From positions 1-41,430 of the forward strand of contig NZ_JAVAMO010000025.1 in the NCBI RefSeq assembly GCF_030758345.1: a stretch of 41,430 nucleotides of DNA, in the 5' to 3' direction. The DNA is from Ruegeria discodermiae. GTDB taxonomy: Bacteria; Pseudomonadota; Alphaproteobacteria; Rhodobacterales; Rhodobacteraceae. The translations under genes were made by a program, and so were the position numbers. Positions within the stretch are counted from its first letter, which is position 1, and the number at the start of each line of letters is the position of its first letter. Positions 33,348-41,430 of the stretch are shown one piece after another. The notes beneath the pieces were generated by a model. It was not told the DNA's origin and ran no database searches. It saw nothing but the letters and a program-made list of their open reading frames with translations.

Positions 33348-34127
33348 GCGCTGGAGCCTTTTCAGCCCGTAGAGTGATGTGACTGCACTATTGTCGCTGG
33401 CAGGCCATAGGCTCCGACCAAACTCAATGCAGCCAGAAAAATCAGCAACGGTTTCGTGCTGTGTGTGTGGCCAGTCACTGCCCCAAACTACTCTATCCAC
33501 AGACAAAGCCGATAGTAACTCGTGGGCATGCGGGTTTAGATCGAACGGCGTTCGGTAAGGTGCCGAGAATTTCATGTACAAATTTTCGCGCTGAAGGGAT
33601 TTGACCGCTGTAACCATCTGGTCTCGCAGCGGGTTAGCTTCTGACGGCAATCCAAAGTGATCGATTACGACTTTGAGGCCCTGATCCGTTAGCGGGTCGA
33701 GGATGTCAGCCAAGCGGGGGCCTTCGAGATGAATTTCGAGATGTAGGTTCCGGGAGCGCAGTTTCGCAAGAAAGTCGCTAACAGGTTTTGACCAGAAGTC
33801 AGGAATGGCCGCGCCGTGCACCAGGTTCCATCGCACACCGCGAATACCTTGATCGACCAGTGATTCCAGCTCTTCCGCGCCGATATCGATTGGGACCACG
33901 GCGACCCCGGTAAACCGCGACTTGTCCAGTCCGGCAAGGGCCGAAAGAAGCTGGGAATTATCAGTTCCCAAGAAGCTGACCTGTACGATGACACCGCCGG
34001 AAAGGCCATGCGTCACCTGATGCTCTAGCCATTTGTCCAATGGAGCCGAAGCGTTAGGGACATAACGCGCACCTTCAACTGCAATGAATTGCTCGTAGAC
34101 ATGCGCATGGCAATCAAAGTCGATCAT
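33342..34127 (-). CDS. Amidohydrolase (2-pyrone-4,6-dicarboxylate lactonase-like)
   Basis: A 261-residue TIM-barrel metal-dependent hydrolase of the amidohydrolase-2 family. Metal and catalytic residues can be placed at His7 and His9 (DCHAHVYE), His133 (EIHLEG), His157 (VVIDHFG) and Asp218 (VVWGSDWPHT). The closest described relatives open the lactone 2-pyrone-4,6-dicarboxylate in lignin-derived aromatic degradation, or hydrolyse sugar lactones. The ATG at 34127 follows AGGAGG. It is divergent from a GntR regulator and a tripartite tricarboxylate transporter, so the imported compound is probably a di- or tricarboxylate lactone or its precursor; this is inferred from context. Confidence 0.85.
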   Translation of the reverse strand: MIDFDCHAHVYEQFIAVEGARYVPNASAPLDKWLEHQVTHGLSGGVIVQVSFLGTDNSQLLSALAGLDKSRFTGVAVVPIDIGAEELESLVDQGIRGVRWNLVHGAAIPDFWSKPVSDFLAKLRSRNLHLEIHLEGPRLADILDPLTDQGLKVVIDHFGLPSEANPLRDQMVTAVKSLQRENLYMKFSAPYRTPFDLNPHAHELLSALSVDRVVWGSDWPHTQHETVADFSGCIEFGRSLWPASDNSAVTSLYGLKRLQRV

Positions 34128-34158
34128 TGGCGGGCCTCCTAAATCATATATATGACTA

Positions 34159-34177
34159 GTTGACTATATAGGTCAAC
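34159..34177. promoter_or_regulatory. 19-bp palindrome, likely GntR operator
   Basis: GTTGACTATATAGGTCAAC is symmetric except near the centre and sits in the short region between the divergent amidohydrolase and GntR genes. Its TTGACC half, read on the minus strand (34176-34171), looks like a -35 box with an AT-rich -10-like stretch 17-18 bases on, so a bound regulator would block the amidohydrolase promoter. The GntR gene next door is the obvious binding protein. Confidence 0.6.
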
Positions 34178-34207
34178 ATGGGGTAGTGGATTCTTGGGAG
34201 GAAAGAG

Positions 34208-34939
34208 ATGTCGGCACCATTTCACACCACGGATGACAGGCTTCCGGCCTATATTCGGCTGCGTGACACACTGGCTGCGCAGATCGCCGCCGGAGAGTGG
34301 ACCGCAGAGCAACCAATTCCGTCCGAGGCAAAACTGGCCAAGGAGTATGGGCTGTCGGTCGGCACCGTACGCAAAAGCATCGACGGACTTGTTGGCGAAG
34401 GTTTGCTGGAACGGCGACAAGGCTCGGGTACATATGTCAAGGCACCGTCATTCGATGCGACTTTGTTCCGATTCTTTCAGTGGCGTGAGGTGGATGGGTC
34501 GCAGCTATCAATCCCCTCCAGCAAGCTGATCGTCCGCACACGGGCACCCGCCCCGACAGAGGCCGCAGAAGCTCTGGGAACGCAGGATGTGATCAAGATC
34601 GTCAGGGTGCGTAGCCTGAGTGATCTGCCGGTCTTGTTCGAGGAGATTTATATCCCCGCGTCACTATTCGCCGGATTTGAAACACTAAGCGAAGATGCGC
34701 TGGGGCCGCTCCTTTACCCGATTTACTTCGAGCAGTTTGGGGTGCTGGTAAAGCGCGCCACCGACGATCTGACTTTTGGCTCGGCTGATGAAACCGTTGC
34801 CAAACAGTTGAGACTGAAAACAGGTGATCCATTGGCGGTCATTCACAGAACTGCCTTCGACATCGAGCATAAGCCCGTTGAATGGCGCATTGCCCGCGGG
34901 AGCGCGGCGCAATTCCGCTATCGCAGCGAGATCAACTGA
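34208..34939 (+). CDS. GntR family regulator, HutC subfamily (UTRA domain)
   Basis: A 243-residue regulator. The N-terminal winged helix (about residues 12-80) contains YIRLRDTLAAQIAAGEW, the recognition region LAKEYGLSVGTVRKSIDGLV and the wing GLLERRQGSGTYV. A UTRA ligand-binding domain follows (LFEEIYIPASLFAGFE; GDPLAVIHRTAFDI). The ATG at 34208 has GGGAGG just upstream. It is the first gene of a unit continuing into tctC after 25 bases, and is divergent from the amidohydrolase. It most likely represses both directions until the substrate or an intermediate binds. Confidence 0.92.
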   Translation: MSAPFHTTDDRLPAYIRLRDTLAAQIAAGEWTAEQPIPSEAKLAKEYGLSVGTVRKSIDGLVGEGLLERRQGSGTYVKAPSFDATLFRFFQWREVDGSQLSIPSSKLIVRTRAPAPTEAAEALGTQDVIKIVRVRSLSDLPVLFEEIYIPASLFAGFETLSEDALGPLLYPIYFEQFGVLVKRATDDLTFGSADETVAKQLRLKTGDPLAVIHRTAFDIEHKPVEWRIARGSAAQFRYRSEIN

Positions 34940-34964
34940 CAACTGATTGTCCAGGGAGGACCAG

Positions 34965-35921
34965 ATGACCATCCAGAAAACCATGATCTATGCATTGACC
35001 TCTGTCGCACTGGCGACGCCGATTTTTGCCGAATATCCCGAACGCGCCATCGAGTTGACTATCCCGGCGGGCGCCGGCGGTGGCACCGACACCAGTGCTC
35101 GCAAGCTGGCGATCCTGCTGGAAGAGGCGCTGGGAACCTCGATTGCCGTGCTAAATGTTGGCGGCGGTGGCGGCTCGGTCGGTGCATCGCAATTCATGCA
35201 GGCCAAGCCGGACGGTTATTCCCTTTTTGCGACATGGAATAGCCCGCTGACCACCGTGCCGCAGGTGCAGAATGTTGCCTATTCACTGGACAGCTTCACC
35301 CCAATCGCCTCAACCTCCGAGACGGCGTATACGCTGTGTATCAAAACCGATTTCCCGGCAACGGACGGTGCCGGTTTCCTGGCCGAGCTTGAGGCCAACC
35401 CCGGAAAGTACACGTATGGCAATGATGGCATCGGTGGCACGATGCAGTTGGCTGCCGAGCGCATTTTCCAGGCCAAGGGTATTGACGCGGTTCCCATCCC
35501 GTTCGGCGGCGCCGGCGAGACGCTGCAAAACTTCCTTGGCGGGCATGTGGACATCTATGGCGGGTCGATCTCGACCGTATTGCCCTATGTCGAAAGCGGC
35601 GAGGCAGCTTGCCCCATCGTGACCTCGGCTGCTGACGTCGCCGCATTGCCGAATGCGTCCGGTCTGGATGCGCTTGGTATGGGAGACAAAGAAACACTTT
35701 TGTGGCGCGCAATTCTGGGGCCAAAAGATATGGACCCCGCGATTGTCGCAAAGCTAGCGGATGTCATTGAGAGCTCGGTGAACGACCCGAGCTATGTTGA
35801 GTTCCTTGCCACCAAGGGCGAAGTGCCGAACATCGTCAAAGGCGACGACTTGGGCGCCAGGCTGCAAGCCGAGTTTGATGGATTGGCCGAGGTGTCCAAA
35901 AGCCTCGGACTGTCGAACTGA
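34965..35921 (+). CDS. tctC: Tripartite tricarboxylate transporter binding protein (TctC family)
   Basis: A 318-residue periplasmic binding protein of the TctC (Bug) family with a signal peptide (MTIQKTMIYALTSVALATP, cleavage near IFA). The mature N-terminus YPERAIELTIPAGAGGGTDT and the LNVGGGGGSVGASQFMQAKP loop are diagnostic of the family, as is YGNDGIGGTMQLAAERI. The ATG at 34965 follows GGGAGGA. It captures a carboxylate outside the inner membrane for TctA/TctB. The stop overlaps the tctB start (TGATG). Confidence 0.92.
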   Translation: MTIQKTMIYALTSVALATPIFAEYPERAIELTIPAGAGGGTDTSARKLAILLEEALGTSIAVLNVGGGGGSVGASQFMQAKPDGYSLFATWNSPLTTVPQVQNVAYSLDSFTPIASTSETAYTLCIKTDFPATDGAGFLAELEANPGKYTYGNDGIGGTMQLAAERIFQAKGIDAVPIPFGGAGETLQNFLGGHVDIYGGSISTVLPYVESGEAACPIVTSAADVAALPNASGLDALGMGDKETLLWRAILGPKDMDPAIVAKLADVIESSVNDPSYVEFLATKGEVPNIVKGDDLGARLQAEFDGLAEVSKSLGLSN

Positions 35922-36370
35922 TGGAACGGCGTCAGGATATTGTGCTTGGCCTCATCTTTATGGGGCTGGGTGCCGCCGCCGCGTGGATGGCGACCTCATA
36001 TACCGGGGCCAGCGGTATCTACCCGATGGTGCTGAGCATTATCCTGGCGCTTCTTGGTGCAACTGTTGTTCTGAAGGCTGTGCGCGCGGGGACAACATCT
36101 GAACGCAAACTGGTTGATGGTCCCGCGCAGATGCTGGTCACGATTGTGCTTGGCATCGTCTATGTGGCGTTGATTGTGCCACTGGGATTTTACCCGGCAT
36201 CGTTCCTGTTAATGCTGGCGCTACCCATCGCGCTGGGGTACCGGCGCGGCCTTTATGCTCTGATCGTCGCTGCGGTCTTCATGGGCATAATCTACCTCGT
36301 CTTTTCTCTGCTTCTGGAAAAGCCGCTTCCGCGCGGGGCTCTGCCTTCGCTGGTAGGACTGGGGGGCTGA
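35921..36370 (+). CDS. tctB: Tripartite tricarboxylate transporter small subunit (TctB family)
   Basis: A 149-residue membrane protein with four hydrophobic segments, the normal form of TctB. The start DIVLGLIFMGLGAAAAWMA and the GFYPASFLLMLALPIALGYR stretch are typical. It overlaps tctC by one base and ends one base before tctA, so the three are co-translated. TctB sequences are poorly conserved, so assignment leans on size, hydrophobic pattern and position. Confidence 0.9.
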   Translation: MERRQDIVLGLIFMGLGAAAAWMATSYTGASGIYPMVLSIILALLGATVVLKAVRAGTTSERKLVDGPAQMLVTIVLGIVYVALIVPLGFYPASFLLMLALPIALGYRRGLYALIVAAVFMGIIYLVFSLLLEKPLPRGALPSLVGLGG

Positions 36371-36371
36371 G

Positions 36372-37868
36372 ATGGAATTCTATACACAGGCGCTGAGCAA
36401 GGTGCTGACCGTTTGGCCAATTGTGGCCATGATCGGTGCGACGCTTTTGGGGGTATTTATCGGGGCCTTGCCCGGATTGAACCCGGTTATGGCTATCGCA
36501 CTGTTGCTTCCCCTGACTTATTCAATGGACCCGCTGGTCGCCCTTGCGATGGTTTCGGGCATTTATAACGGGTCGATGTATGGCGGTGCCATTCCGGCAA
36601 TCCTGTTGCGCATCCCCGGTACGCCAGCCTCGATTGCGACAACATTTGACGGCTTTCCGATGGCCGACAAGGGCGAGGCTGCAAAGGCGTTGAAAATCGC
36701 ATGTTGGTCTTCGGCTGTGGGCGGCATCGCGAGTGCGATTGCTTTGATGACGGTCGGGCCGCTTCTGGCTCGTGTCACGCTGTTCTTCGGTCCGGCAGAA
36801 TATTTCTGGATCGCGATATTTGGCATGGCTTCGGTGGGCGTGATGGTGGGTTCTGACCCCGCCAAAGGAGTGATGGCGGCGGTGCTTGGTCTGCTGATCG
36901 GCACCATTGGTATCGACAACCTGTCAGGGCAGGCGCGCTATACCTTCGATCAGACTTGGCTTTTGGGTGGTCTCGACCTGATCGTTGTTCTGGTGGGCCT
37001 TTATGCTCTGCCGCCCGTTTTGCAGTTAGCTGAAAAGTGCGACCTCAAGGGGCTGTCGGCTGCACAGCTCAAACTGACAAACGTCCCGTTCAAACCGGGC
37101 GAAAGGCGGAAGCTGATCCCGACCTGGCTTCGGTCTTCTGGTATCGGGATCAGCGTTGGTATTCTGCCCGGTGCAGGTGGCAATATTGCCGCCTTCCTCA
37201 GCTACAACGCTGCCAAGAATGCCTCCGACGACCCTGAGAGTTTCGGCAAAGGAAATCCGCAAGGCGTCGCGGCCGCAGAATGCGGAAACAACGCCGATAA
37301 CGCCGCATCAATGATCCCGGCATTGTCGCTGGGCATCCCCGGAAACGTTGTGGCTGCCTTAGTTCTCAGTGCTTTGACCATCCACGGGCTCCAACCCGGT
37401 CCGCAGCTCTTTCATCAGAATCCCGTTCTGGTCGGCGGGTTCATGATGGAAATGCTAATCACTTCTCTTCTGATTTTCCTGCTTGGAGGTGCTGTCGCAA
37501 CACGCGTCTTTGCGCAGTTCCAGCGCCTTCCTGGTGTTTTGCTCGTCCCATCTATCTTGATCCTAATGTGTGTGGGCGTTTACGTTATCAACGGTCGCCC
37601 GGTTGATCTTTGGGTCATGCTCCTGGCTGGCATCGCCGGGTACTTCCTTGAGAAGCTCAACGTACCGCTGGCCCCAATCATTCTAGGCATGATCCTTGGC
37701 CCGATGGCGGAGCAAAGCGTTCGCCGCGCATTATTGATCAGCCGGGGAGACGCGACCGAACTTCTGACCCGACCGCTTTCGGCCGCCTTGGCAATTGCTA
37801 CTCTTCTGATCATCACTTGGCCGATTGTGAAAGCGATGCGCAATAAGCGGGCTGGCGCTGAAATATGA
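36372..37868 (+). CDS. tctA: Tripartite tricarboxylate transporter large permease (TctA family)
   Basis: A 498-residue multi-pass membrane protein. Family motifs are GVFIGALPGLNPVMAIALLL at the N-terminus, YGGAIPAILLRIPGTPASIA, GISVGILPGAGGNIAAFLSY in the middle, and GVAAAECGNNADNAASMIPA. The duplicated GxLPG motifs reflect the internal repeat of the family. It follows tctB after one base and completes a transporter probably devoted to the substrate of the amidohydrolase encoded across the divergent promoter. Confidence 0.94.
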   Translation: MEFYTQALSKVLTVWPIVAMIGATLLGVFIGALPGLNPVMAIALLLPLTYSMDPLVALAMVSGIYNGSMYGGAIPAILLRIPGTPASIATTFDGFPMADKGEAAKALKIACWSSAVGGIASAIALMTVGPLLARVTLFFGPAEYFWIAIFGMASVGVMVGSDPAKGVMAAVLGLLIGTIGIDNLSGQARYTFDQTWLLGGLDLIVVLVGLYALPPVLQLAEKCDLKGLSAAQLKLTNVPFKPGERRKLIPTWLRSSGIGISVGILPGAGGNIAAFLSYNAAKNASDDPESFGKGNPQGVAAAECGNNADNAASMIPALSLGIPGNVVAALVLSALTIHGLQPGPQLFHQNPVLVGGFMMEMLITSLLIFLLGGAVATRVFAQFQRLPGVLLVPSILILMCVGVYVINGRPVDLWVMLLAGIAGYFLEKLNVPLAPIILGMILGPMAEQSVRRALLISRGDATELLTRPLSAALAIATLLIITWPIVKAMRNKRAGAEI

Positions 37869-38354
37869 GACCGAACTGGATTATTGGTGAGCGAACGTTC
37901 AATCGGATCGCACCTTCTAGTAATTTGACGTCGTAGCAAGCGAAGAATCTTTTTTACGAGCAGATCCGCGCCAGACAGCGACGGCCCATAGCCGTCGTTC
38001 GACCTTGATCACCGTCGCTGCAGTGCGGCCCGTCAGAGGCGACATTCGCTGCGTATGCGAGACCAAGGTTCATGCTAACTCACAGATTGCGGACAAACCG
38101 GACTTGTGCAATTGCGGCTATTGCTGACGCAGAAAGCCGGCGCCCGTTTGGCGCGATTTGTTCTGCGGCGTAGCAGACTTCACCGAACCGGCCATTCACC
38201 GGTGTTGACCTCGCCGGGCTCTAAACTGAACTGTAAAGATTCACATGATGCGGTTGATGTAAATCCAAGGTCATGTGGGAAGGCATCAGCTTTGCCATAC
38301 AGCTTCCGGATATCGATGATGTCGTGCCCTTCAGCTGGGGACATACGCCGCGAG
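37869..38354. other. Gene-poor stretch with dispersed repeat words
   Basis: No convincing gene is present in these 486 bases. The words GACGGCCCA (37980), GACATTCGCTGCGT (38041) and TGCGGACAAA (38088) also occur in 26798-27013. Near 38270-38350 a plus-strand frame reads WEGISFAIQLPDIDDVV, which looks protein-like but lacks a start and runs into the adenylate kinase gene on the other strand. It may be a gene remnant. No clear terminator was found after tctA. Confidence 0.45.
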
Positions 38355-39050
38355 TCACGTATCTACCCTCGATTTTGCAGAAACTACTGAAAGAAGGTTG
38401 GCAAAGACCTCATCGACGCTGTCAGCACCATCCAGTGTACTAACTGCGCCTTTCGGCACGTAGTACGAAAGCACAGGAAGTGTTTGCTCGTAGTACTCGC
38501 TTAGCCTTGTGCGAACTGTCTCGGCGGTGTCGTCTGCCCTGCGCTTGAATCTTGTACCGCCACAAACATCACACACACCTTCCAATTTTGGCCTCTTAAA
38601 GCGGATATGATACCCCTCACCGCAGTCTGCACATGTGTGCCTTCCAGTAATTCTTTCGACAAGATCATCGTCTTTGACTTTAAGTTCGACTACTTTTTCG
38701 ACTCGCTGGCCCGACTGCTTTAGTAATTGGTCGAGTGCCTTGGCTTGATTGACTGTGCGCGGGTACCCGTCGAAGATCGCACCCGCTTGAACGTCTGGCT
38801 CCGACAACCTCTCTTTCAACAATGCAAGTACAATGTCATCACTTACCAGCCCACCGGCCTCCATCGTCGCCTTTGCAATCAAACCCAATGTAGATTGTGC
38901 TTCTACCGCCGAACGCAGCAGATCTCCTGTCGAAATTTGGATGTATCCCAATTCATCGGCCAGGCGTCGCGCTTGAGTACCTTTGCCGGATCCGGGCGGG
39001 CCAAACATGACCACAATCTTGGTTGGCTGATCCGAATCTACTAGTGCCAT
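38355..39050 (-). CDS. adk: Adenylate kinase with zinc-type lid
   Basis: A 231-residue adenylate kinase, which interconverts ATP plus AMP with two ADP. The P-loop GPPGSGKGT is at 17-25, ISTGDLLRSAV supplies the AMP site, and GAIFDGYPRTVNQAKAL the NMP-binding/catalytic segment. The lid has four cysteines, C140-x2-C143 and C160-x2-C163, as in zinc-binding adenylate kinases of Gram-positive bacteria. It stands alone, not next to secY or ribosomal genes, so it is probably a second copy beside the housekeeping gene. The ATG at 39050 follows AAAGGA. It is divergent from mgsA. Confidence 0.9.
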   Translation of the reverse strand: MALVDSDQPTKIVVMFGPPGSGKGTQARRLADELGYIQISTGDLLRSAVEAQSTLGLIAKATMEAGGLVSDDIVLALLKERLSEPDVQAGAIFDGYPRTVNQAKALDQLLKQSGQRVEKVVELKVKDDDLVERITGRHTCADCGEGYHIRFKRPKLEGVCDVCGGTRFKRRADDTAETVRTRLSEYYEQTLPVLSYYVPKGAVSTLDGADSVDEVFANLLSVVSAKSRVDT

Positions 39051-39230
39051 AACTTGGTCCTTTCATCTTCCGCGCCGTTCGTTTCTTCCTCGAACCAGAC
39101 GCAATGTGTTGGAGCCGCGTTGTGAGTTACCTGACAACATGGACCGCGCATTTGGCATGCCGAACGACCCTTGCCGCAGTCGATCCAAGCAAATAATCCT
39201 GCAATCCCGGTCGGTGACTAGGGGCGGATT

Positions 39231-39644
39231 TTGTTGAGCAATTTATCCGGTAAACCGCTCAGGCTGGCACTGGTCGCCCATGACGCCAAGAAGGGTGACC
39301 TGGTCGAATGGGTTCGACAACATGTTTCATTGCTAGAAGGAGCAGATCTATTCGCAACCGGGACGACCGGGGCCAAAGTTCTAGAGGCATCACCACAGCT
39401 GAAGCTGACCTGTCTCAAAAGCGGTCCCTTAGGAGGAGATCAGCAGATTGGTGCGATGATCTGTGAAGGCGTGCTCGACGCATTGTTCTTCTTCATCGAT
39501 CCGATGTCCCCAATGCCTCATGATGTCGATGTTAAGGCCCTTAGCAGGTTAGCGATTGTTTATGATCTTCCCTCCGCTCATAGTCCCAGTACGGCAAATT
39601 TCGTACTGAAGGGTTTGTTTTCCCAACGCGAAACAGGCGCATGA
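39231..39644 (+). CDS. mgsA: Methylglyoxal synthase
   Basis: A 137-residue enzyme that converts dihydroxyacetone phosphate to methylglyoxal and phosphate. Matches to the E. coli enzyme are strong: [38 protein letters not shown] with the catalytic Asp near 70, and [18 protein letters not shown] with His97 and Asp100. The protein is about 15 residues shorter at the C-terminus than E. coli MgsA. No in-frame ATG precedes the conserved region, so translation appears to start at a TTG (39231 or 39234) after AGGGGCGG. It is divergent from adk; methylglyoxal formation usually serves to free phosphate under carbon overflow. Confidence 0.9.
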   Translation: MLSNLSGKPLRLALVAHDAKKGDLVEWVRQHVSLLEGADLFATGTTGAKVLEASPQLKLTCLKSGPLGGDQQIGAMICEGVLDALFFFIDPMSPMPHDVDVKALSRLAIVYDLPSAHSPSTANFVLKGLFSQRETGA

Positions 39645-40400
39645 ACGCATGCGGTTGCTCGAGTAACCGTGCGAAGCACTCGCGAGATTCTTAGTAACTT
39701 CCAATTAGTCCTTGCATTACAATTGGGGTAATTTATTGGATTTGCAGCCGCCATCGTCTTAATTTCAGTGGTCAACAAGTTTCGATGATGACCAATGGCT
39801 TATATGACCTCAGAGCGCCAAAACTAGCCATATGATGTCGCTCAGCAAATGCACGTTTTGTCCCGCGACCCTTGAATTGCCTCTCGTATTCTCGCTGCGC
39901 TTTGCACCGATGGCCGGTTCCTCCGCTGCATGACAGCACTTGGATGGTTGCAAATGCAGCGAATTTCCCGCTGCGTGCGCGCGCAGCACAAAAATCCAAG
40001 GTACAGGTCGGGCTCTCCTGATACCTTCGCGGCGATCTGCACCAAGGGCCGGTCTGGTGTGGATCGACTTTCGCTGCACGCCGCATGAACTGGCGCGACG
40101 CGGGACGAATCTCCCAAGCCTCTTCAACAGATCCAACCGCGGCCGGCCTGGTTCTGATCCCAAACCGCGCCACGCGGAAGGATCGGCAGTTTTCCAGTGC
40201 AGGTGACTTCGACTTCAGGAGAAAGGGATTTCGGCTCACCTGACGAAAGCCCTGTAATCGCTCGGGCACCGCAGCAGCCCACAAAGGCAGCACGCGAGAA
40301 CGCGAACGGCTGGCCCGTGGTAAACGTACCAAGATGAATTGCTCTTCTTTGCATGGCTACAAGGCGCGCAGATCGCAGCCTGATTGAAGTGTGGGCACGG
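39645..40400. other. Gene-poor stretch, possibly a decayed minus-strand gene
   Basis: These 756 bases contain no intact recognisable gene. An imperfect palindrome (CGGTTG-CTCGAG-TAACCG core) at 39652-39669, just past the mgsA stop, may terminate mgsA. Between 39800 and 40360 on the minus strand, protein-like pieces occur in different frames (for example IHLGTFTTGQPFAFSRA, then TGKLPILPRGAVWDQNQAGR, then DLYLGFLCCARTQREI), which is the pattern of a frameshifted pseudogene. The family was not recognised. Confidence 0.45.
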
Positions 40401-41267
40401 TTAGCCTTTGGAATCCACTCCATCCTGTGTCTTACCATCCGTCTTCAGTTTCTGAGCCAGCAGGCTCAACTCTTTGTAGACGATCCCTGCCGCAGGGTGC
40501 CAAGCGGCCACATCTTTCCCTTGTTGCGCGACAACAAAGGTGTCACCTCGCGACGCAGGTCCTGTAAGTGCCCCCAAGGGCCCATAGGCAACAACGTTCT
40601 CGCAGGTCGCTTGAAGCAGCTTGGTGTTCAATTGTTTTGCAATGTCATCCGGCACGCCTGCTTTAGCCCAGGCTTCACGCGCAATCGCCTGCAAAACCAC
40701 GGCGAAGTTGTTCGAGATCACGGCGGCCGCATGATAGAGGCTTTTGCTCTCGGAGTTGATCCGAAATGGGATTGCACCGATCTCATCCAGGAAATCCTCT
40801 ACAAGCTCTAACGCCGAGCTTTCACCCTCGACGCCACAAAGCGTTCCCTCGAATTGTTGGATCGAGGTTACCGGCTCAGCGAATGTCAGCGCCGGGTGCA
40901 CGCTGGCGAGCCGCCAGCCTAGTTTCTGAAGGGGCGCCATTTGATCTGCGGGGAAGAATCCACTGCAGTGAAACACCACTGGCGGCGGTTCGTTGAGGTC
41001 GTGATATTCAAAGGCCTTTGCAATTTCTGCTGCTACAACTGAAATCTGAGAGTCCGGCACAGCCAAAATCCAAAGCTCGGCTGGTGCCAGATCTGCGTAG
41101 TGCTCCAACGCTCGACCTGTCCCAGCAAATTGGACTGCATGTTCCGCCGAACTCAGGCGAGAACTCAGTATGTCTTGAACCGCGTATCTGCGCGAGCGTC
41201 GCAAAAGACCGAGAAGAGTTTGGCCTACGCGACCAGCACCAATAAGGTTCACTTTGGTTTTTGCCAT
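40401..41267 (-). CDS. Rossmann-fold / DUF2520 protein
   Basis: A 288-residue protein with an N-terminal NAD(P)-binding Rossmann domain (VNLIGAGRVGQTLLGLL, with the dinucleotide loop around residues 10-15, and ELWILAVPDSQISVVAAEIA) and a C-terminal helical DUF2520 domain (SLYHAAAVISNNFAVVLQAI, then GPLGALTGPASRGD). The layout resembles ProC-type reductases, and the family is annotated as putative oxidoreductases of unknown substrate. The ATG at 41267 opens the frame with a good family N-terminus. No operon partner is visible: the next 163 bases to the window edge show no gene on either strand. Confidence 0.88.
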   Translation of the reverse strand: MAKTKVNLIGAGRVGQTLLGLLRRSRRYAVQDILSSRLSSAEHAVQFAGTGRALEHYADLAPAELWILAVPDSQISVVAAEIAKAFEYHDLNEPPPVVFHCSGFFPADQMAPLQKLGWRLASVHPALTFAEPVTSIQQFEGTLCGVEGESSALELVEDFLDEIGAIPFRINSESKSLYHAAAVISNNFAVVLQAIAREAWAKAGVPDDIAKQLNTKLLQATCENVVAYGPLGALTGPASRGDTFVVAQQGKDVAAWHPAAGIVYKELSLLAQKLKTDGKTQDGVDSKG

Positions 41268-41430
41268 TCAGCGGCCCCGACCTCGCACGGTTTGGCTTCC
41301 TTGCCGACTATGCCAGTCGGAACGCTATTCGAACAATACCACTTTATCCATAGTAACCAGCGCGAAAGGACCATTGCGGACTCTCAGCACTAGGCGTGAG
41401 CGCCCCAGTTGAGCCCGCTTTGCCAAAATC

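Noticed and set aside
38106-38390. Small plus-strand gene of 94 codons between tctA and adk
   Set aside because: It has no ribosome site or recognisable domain and runs into the 3' end of adk on the opposite strand.

Overview
The window looks like a chromosomal stretch of a marine alphaproteobacterium of the Rhodobacteraceae (Roseobacter group). This is inferred from the mix of solute-binding-protein transporters (two TRAP, one tripartite tricarboxylate, one Liv-type ABC), a DUF1194 protein, a serralysin-type RTX protease with a Roseobacter-style C-terminus, and a tRNA-fMet fragment that reads like alphaproteobacterial fMet. No rRNA, intact tRNA, CRISPR array or prophage is visible.

Region 1 (1-7483): a minus-strand operon of TRAP transporter (dctP-dctQ-dctM), type I sulfatase / phosphonate monoester hydrolase-like enzyme, SulP anion transporter, and the first codons of a further gene at the window edge. 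A divergent LysR regulator stands upstream. The likely job is import of an organic sulfate or phosphonate ester, its cleavage, and movement of the released anion.

Region 2 (7500-17087): a ten-gene minus-strand operon encoding a cyclase-family hydrolase, cupin, SDR dehydrogenase, 3-hydroxyacyl-CoA dehydrogenase-like enzyme, a complete Liv-type ABC importer and a beta-keto acid cleavage enzyme (BKACE, DUF849). A divergent IclR regulator faces it across a promoter region with two palindromes. It reads as a complete uptake and degradation pathway for an unknown compound that ends in a beta-keto acid.

Region 3 (about 17389-27120): accessory DNA. It starts at a 59-nt 3' fragment of tRNA-fMet (a likely attachment-site scar), followed by a 1730-residue RTX metalloprotease with four 258-bp tandem repeats near its 3' end, gene debris, an IS6-family insertion sequence with perfect 17-bp inverted repeats but no target duplication, a DUF1194 protein, a CoiA-like nuclease and an HNH endonuclease, then gene-poor sequence.

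Region 4 (27121-33119): a LysR regulator divergent from a five-gene operon of CaiB-type CoA transferase, HMG-CoA lyase-like enzyme and a TRAP transporter. The operon plausibly imports a hydroxy-dicarboxylate, activates it with CoA and cleaves it.

Region 5 (33342-37868): an amidohydrolase of the 2-pyrone-4,6-dicarboxylate lactonase type, divergent from a GntR/HutC regulator followed by tctC-tctB-tctA. A 19-bp palindrome lies in the shared promoter region.

Region 6 (37869-41430): an extra adenylate kinase with a zinc-type lid, divergent from methylglyoxal synthase (apparent TTG start), a gene-poor stretch, and a Rossmann/DUF2520 protein.

Overall the window holds four separate regulator-transporter-enzyme catabolic loci around one horizontally acquired-looking segment. 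Start codons were moved from the longest open frame wherever a Shine-Dalgarno sequence, an ATGA-type overlap or the family N-terminus pointed to a better one. All functional names rest on reading motifs by eye; no database search was possible.
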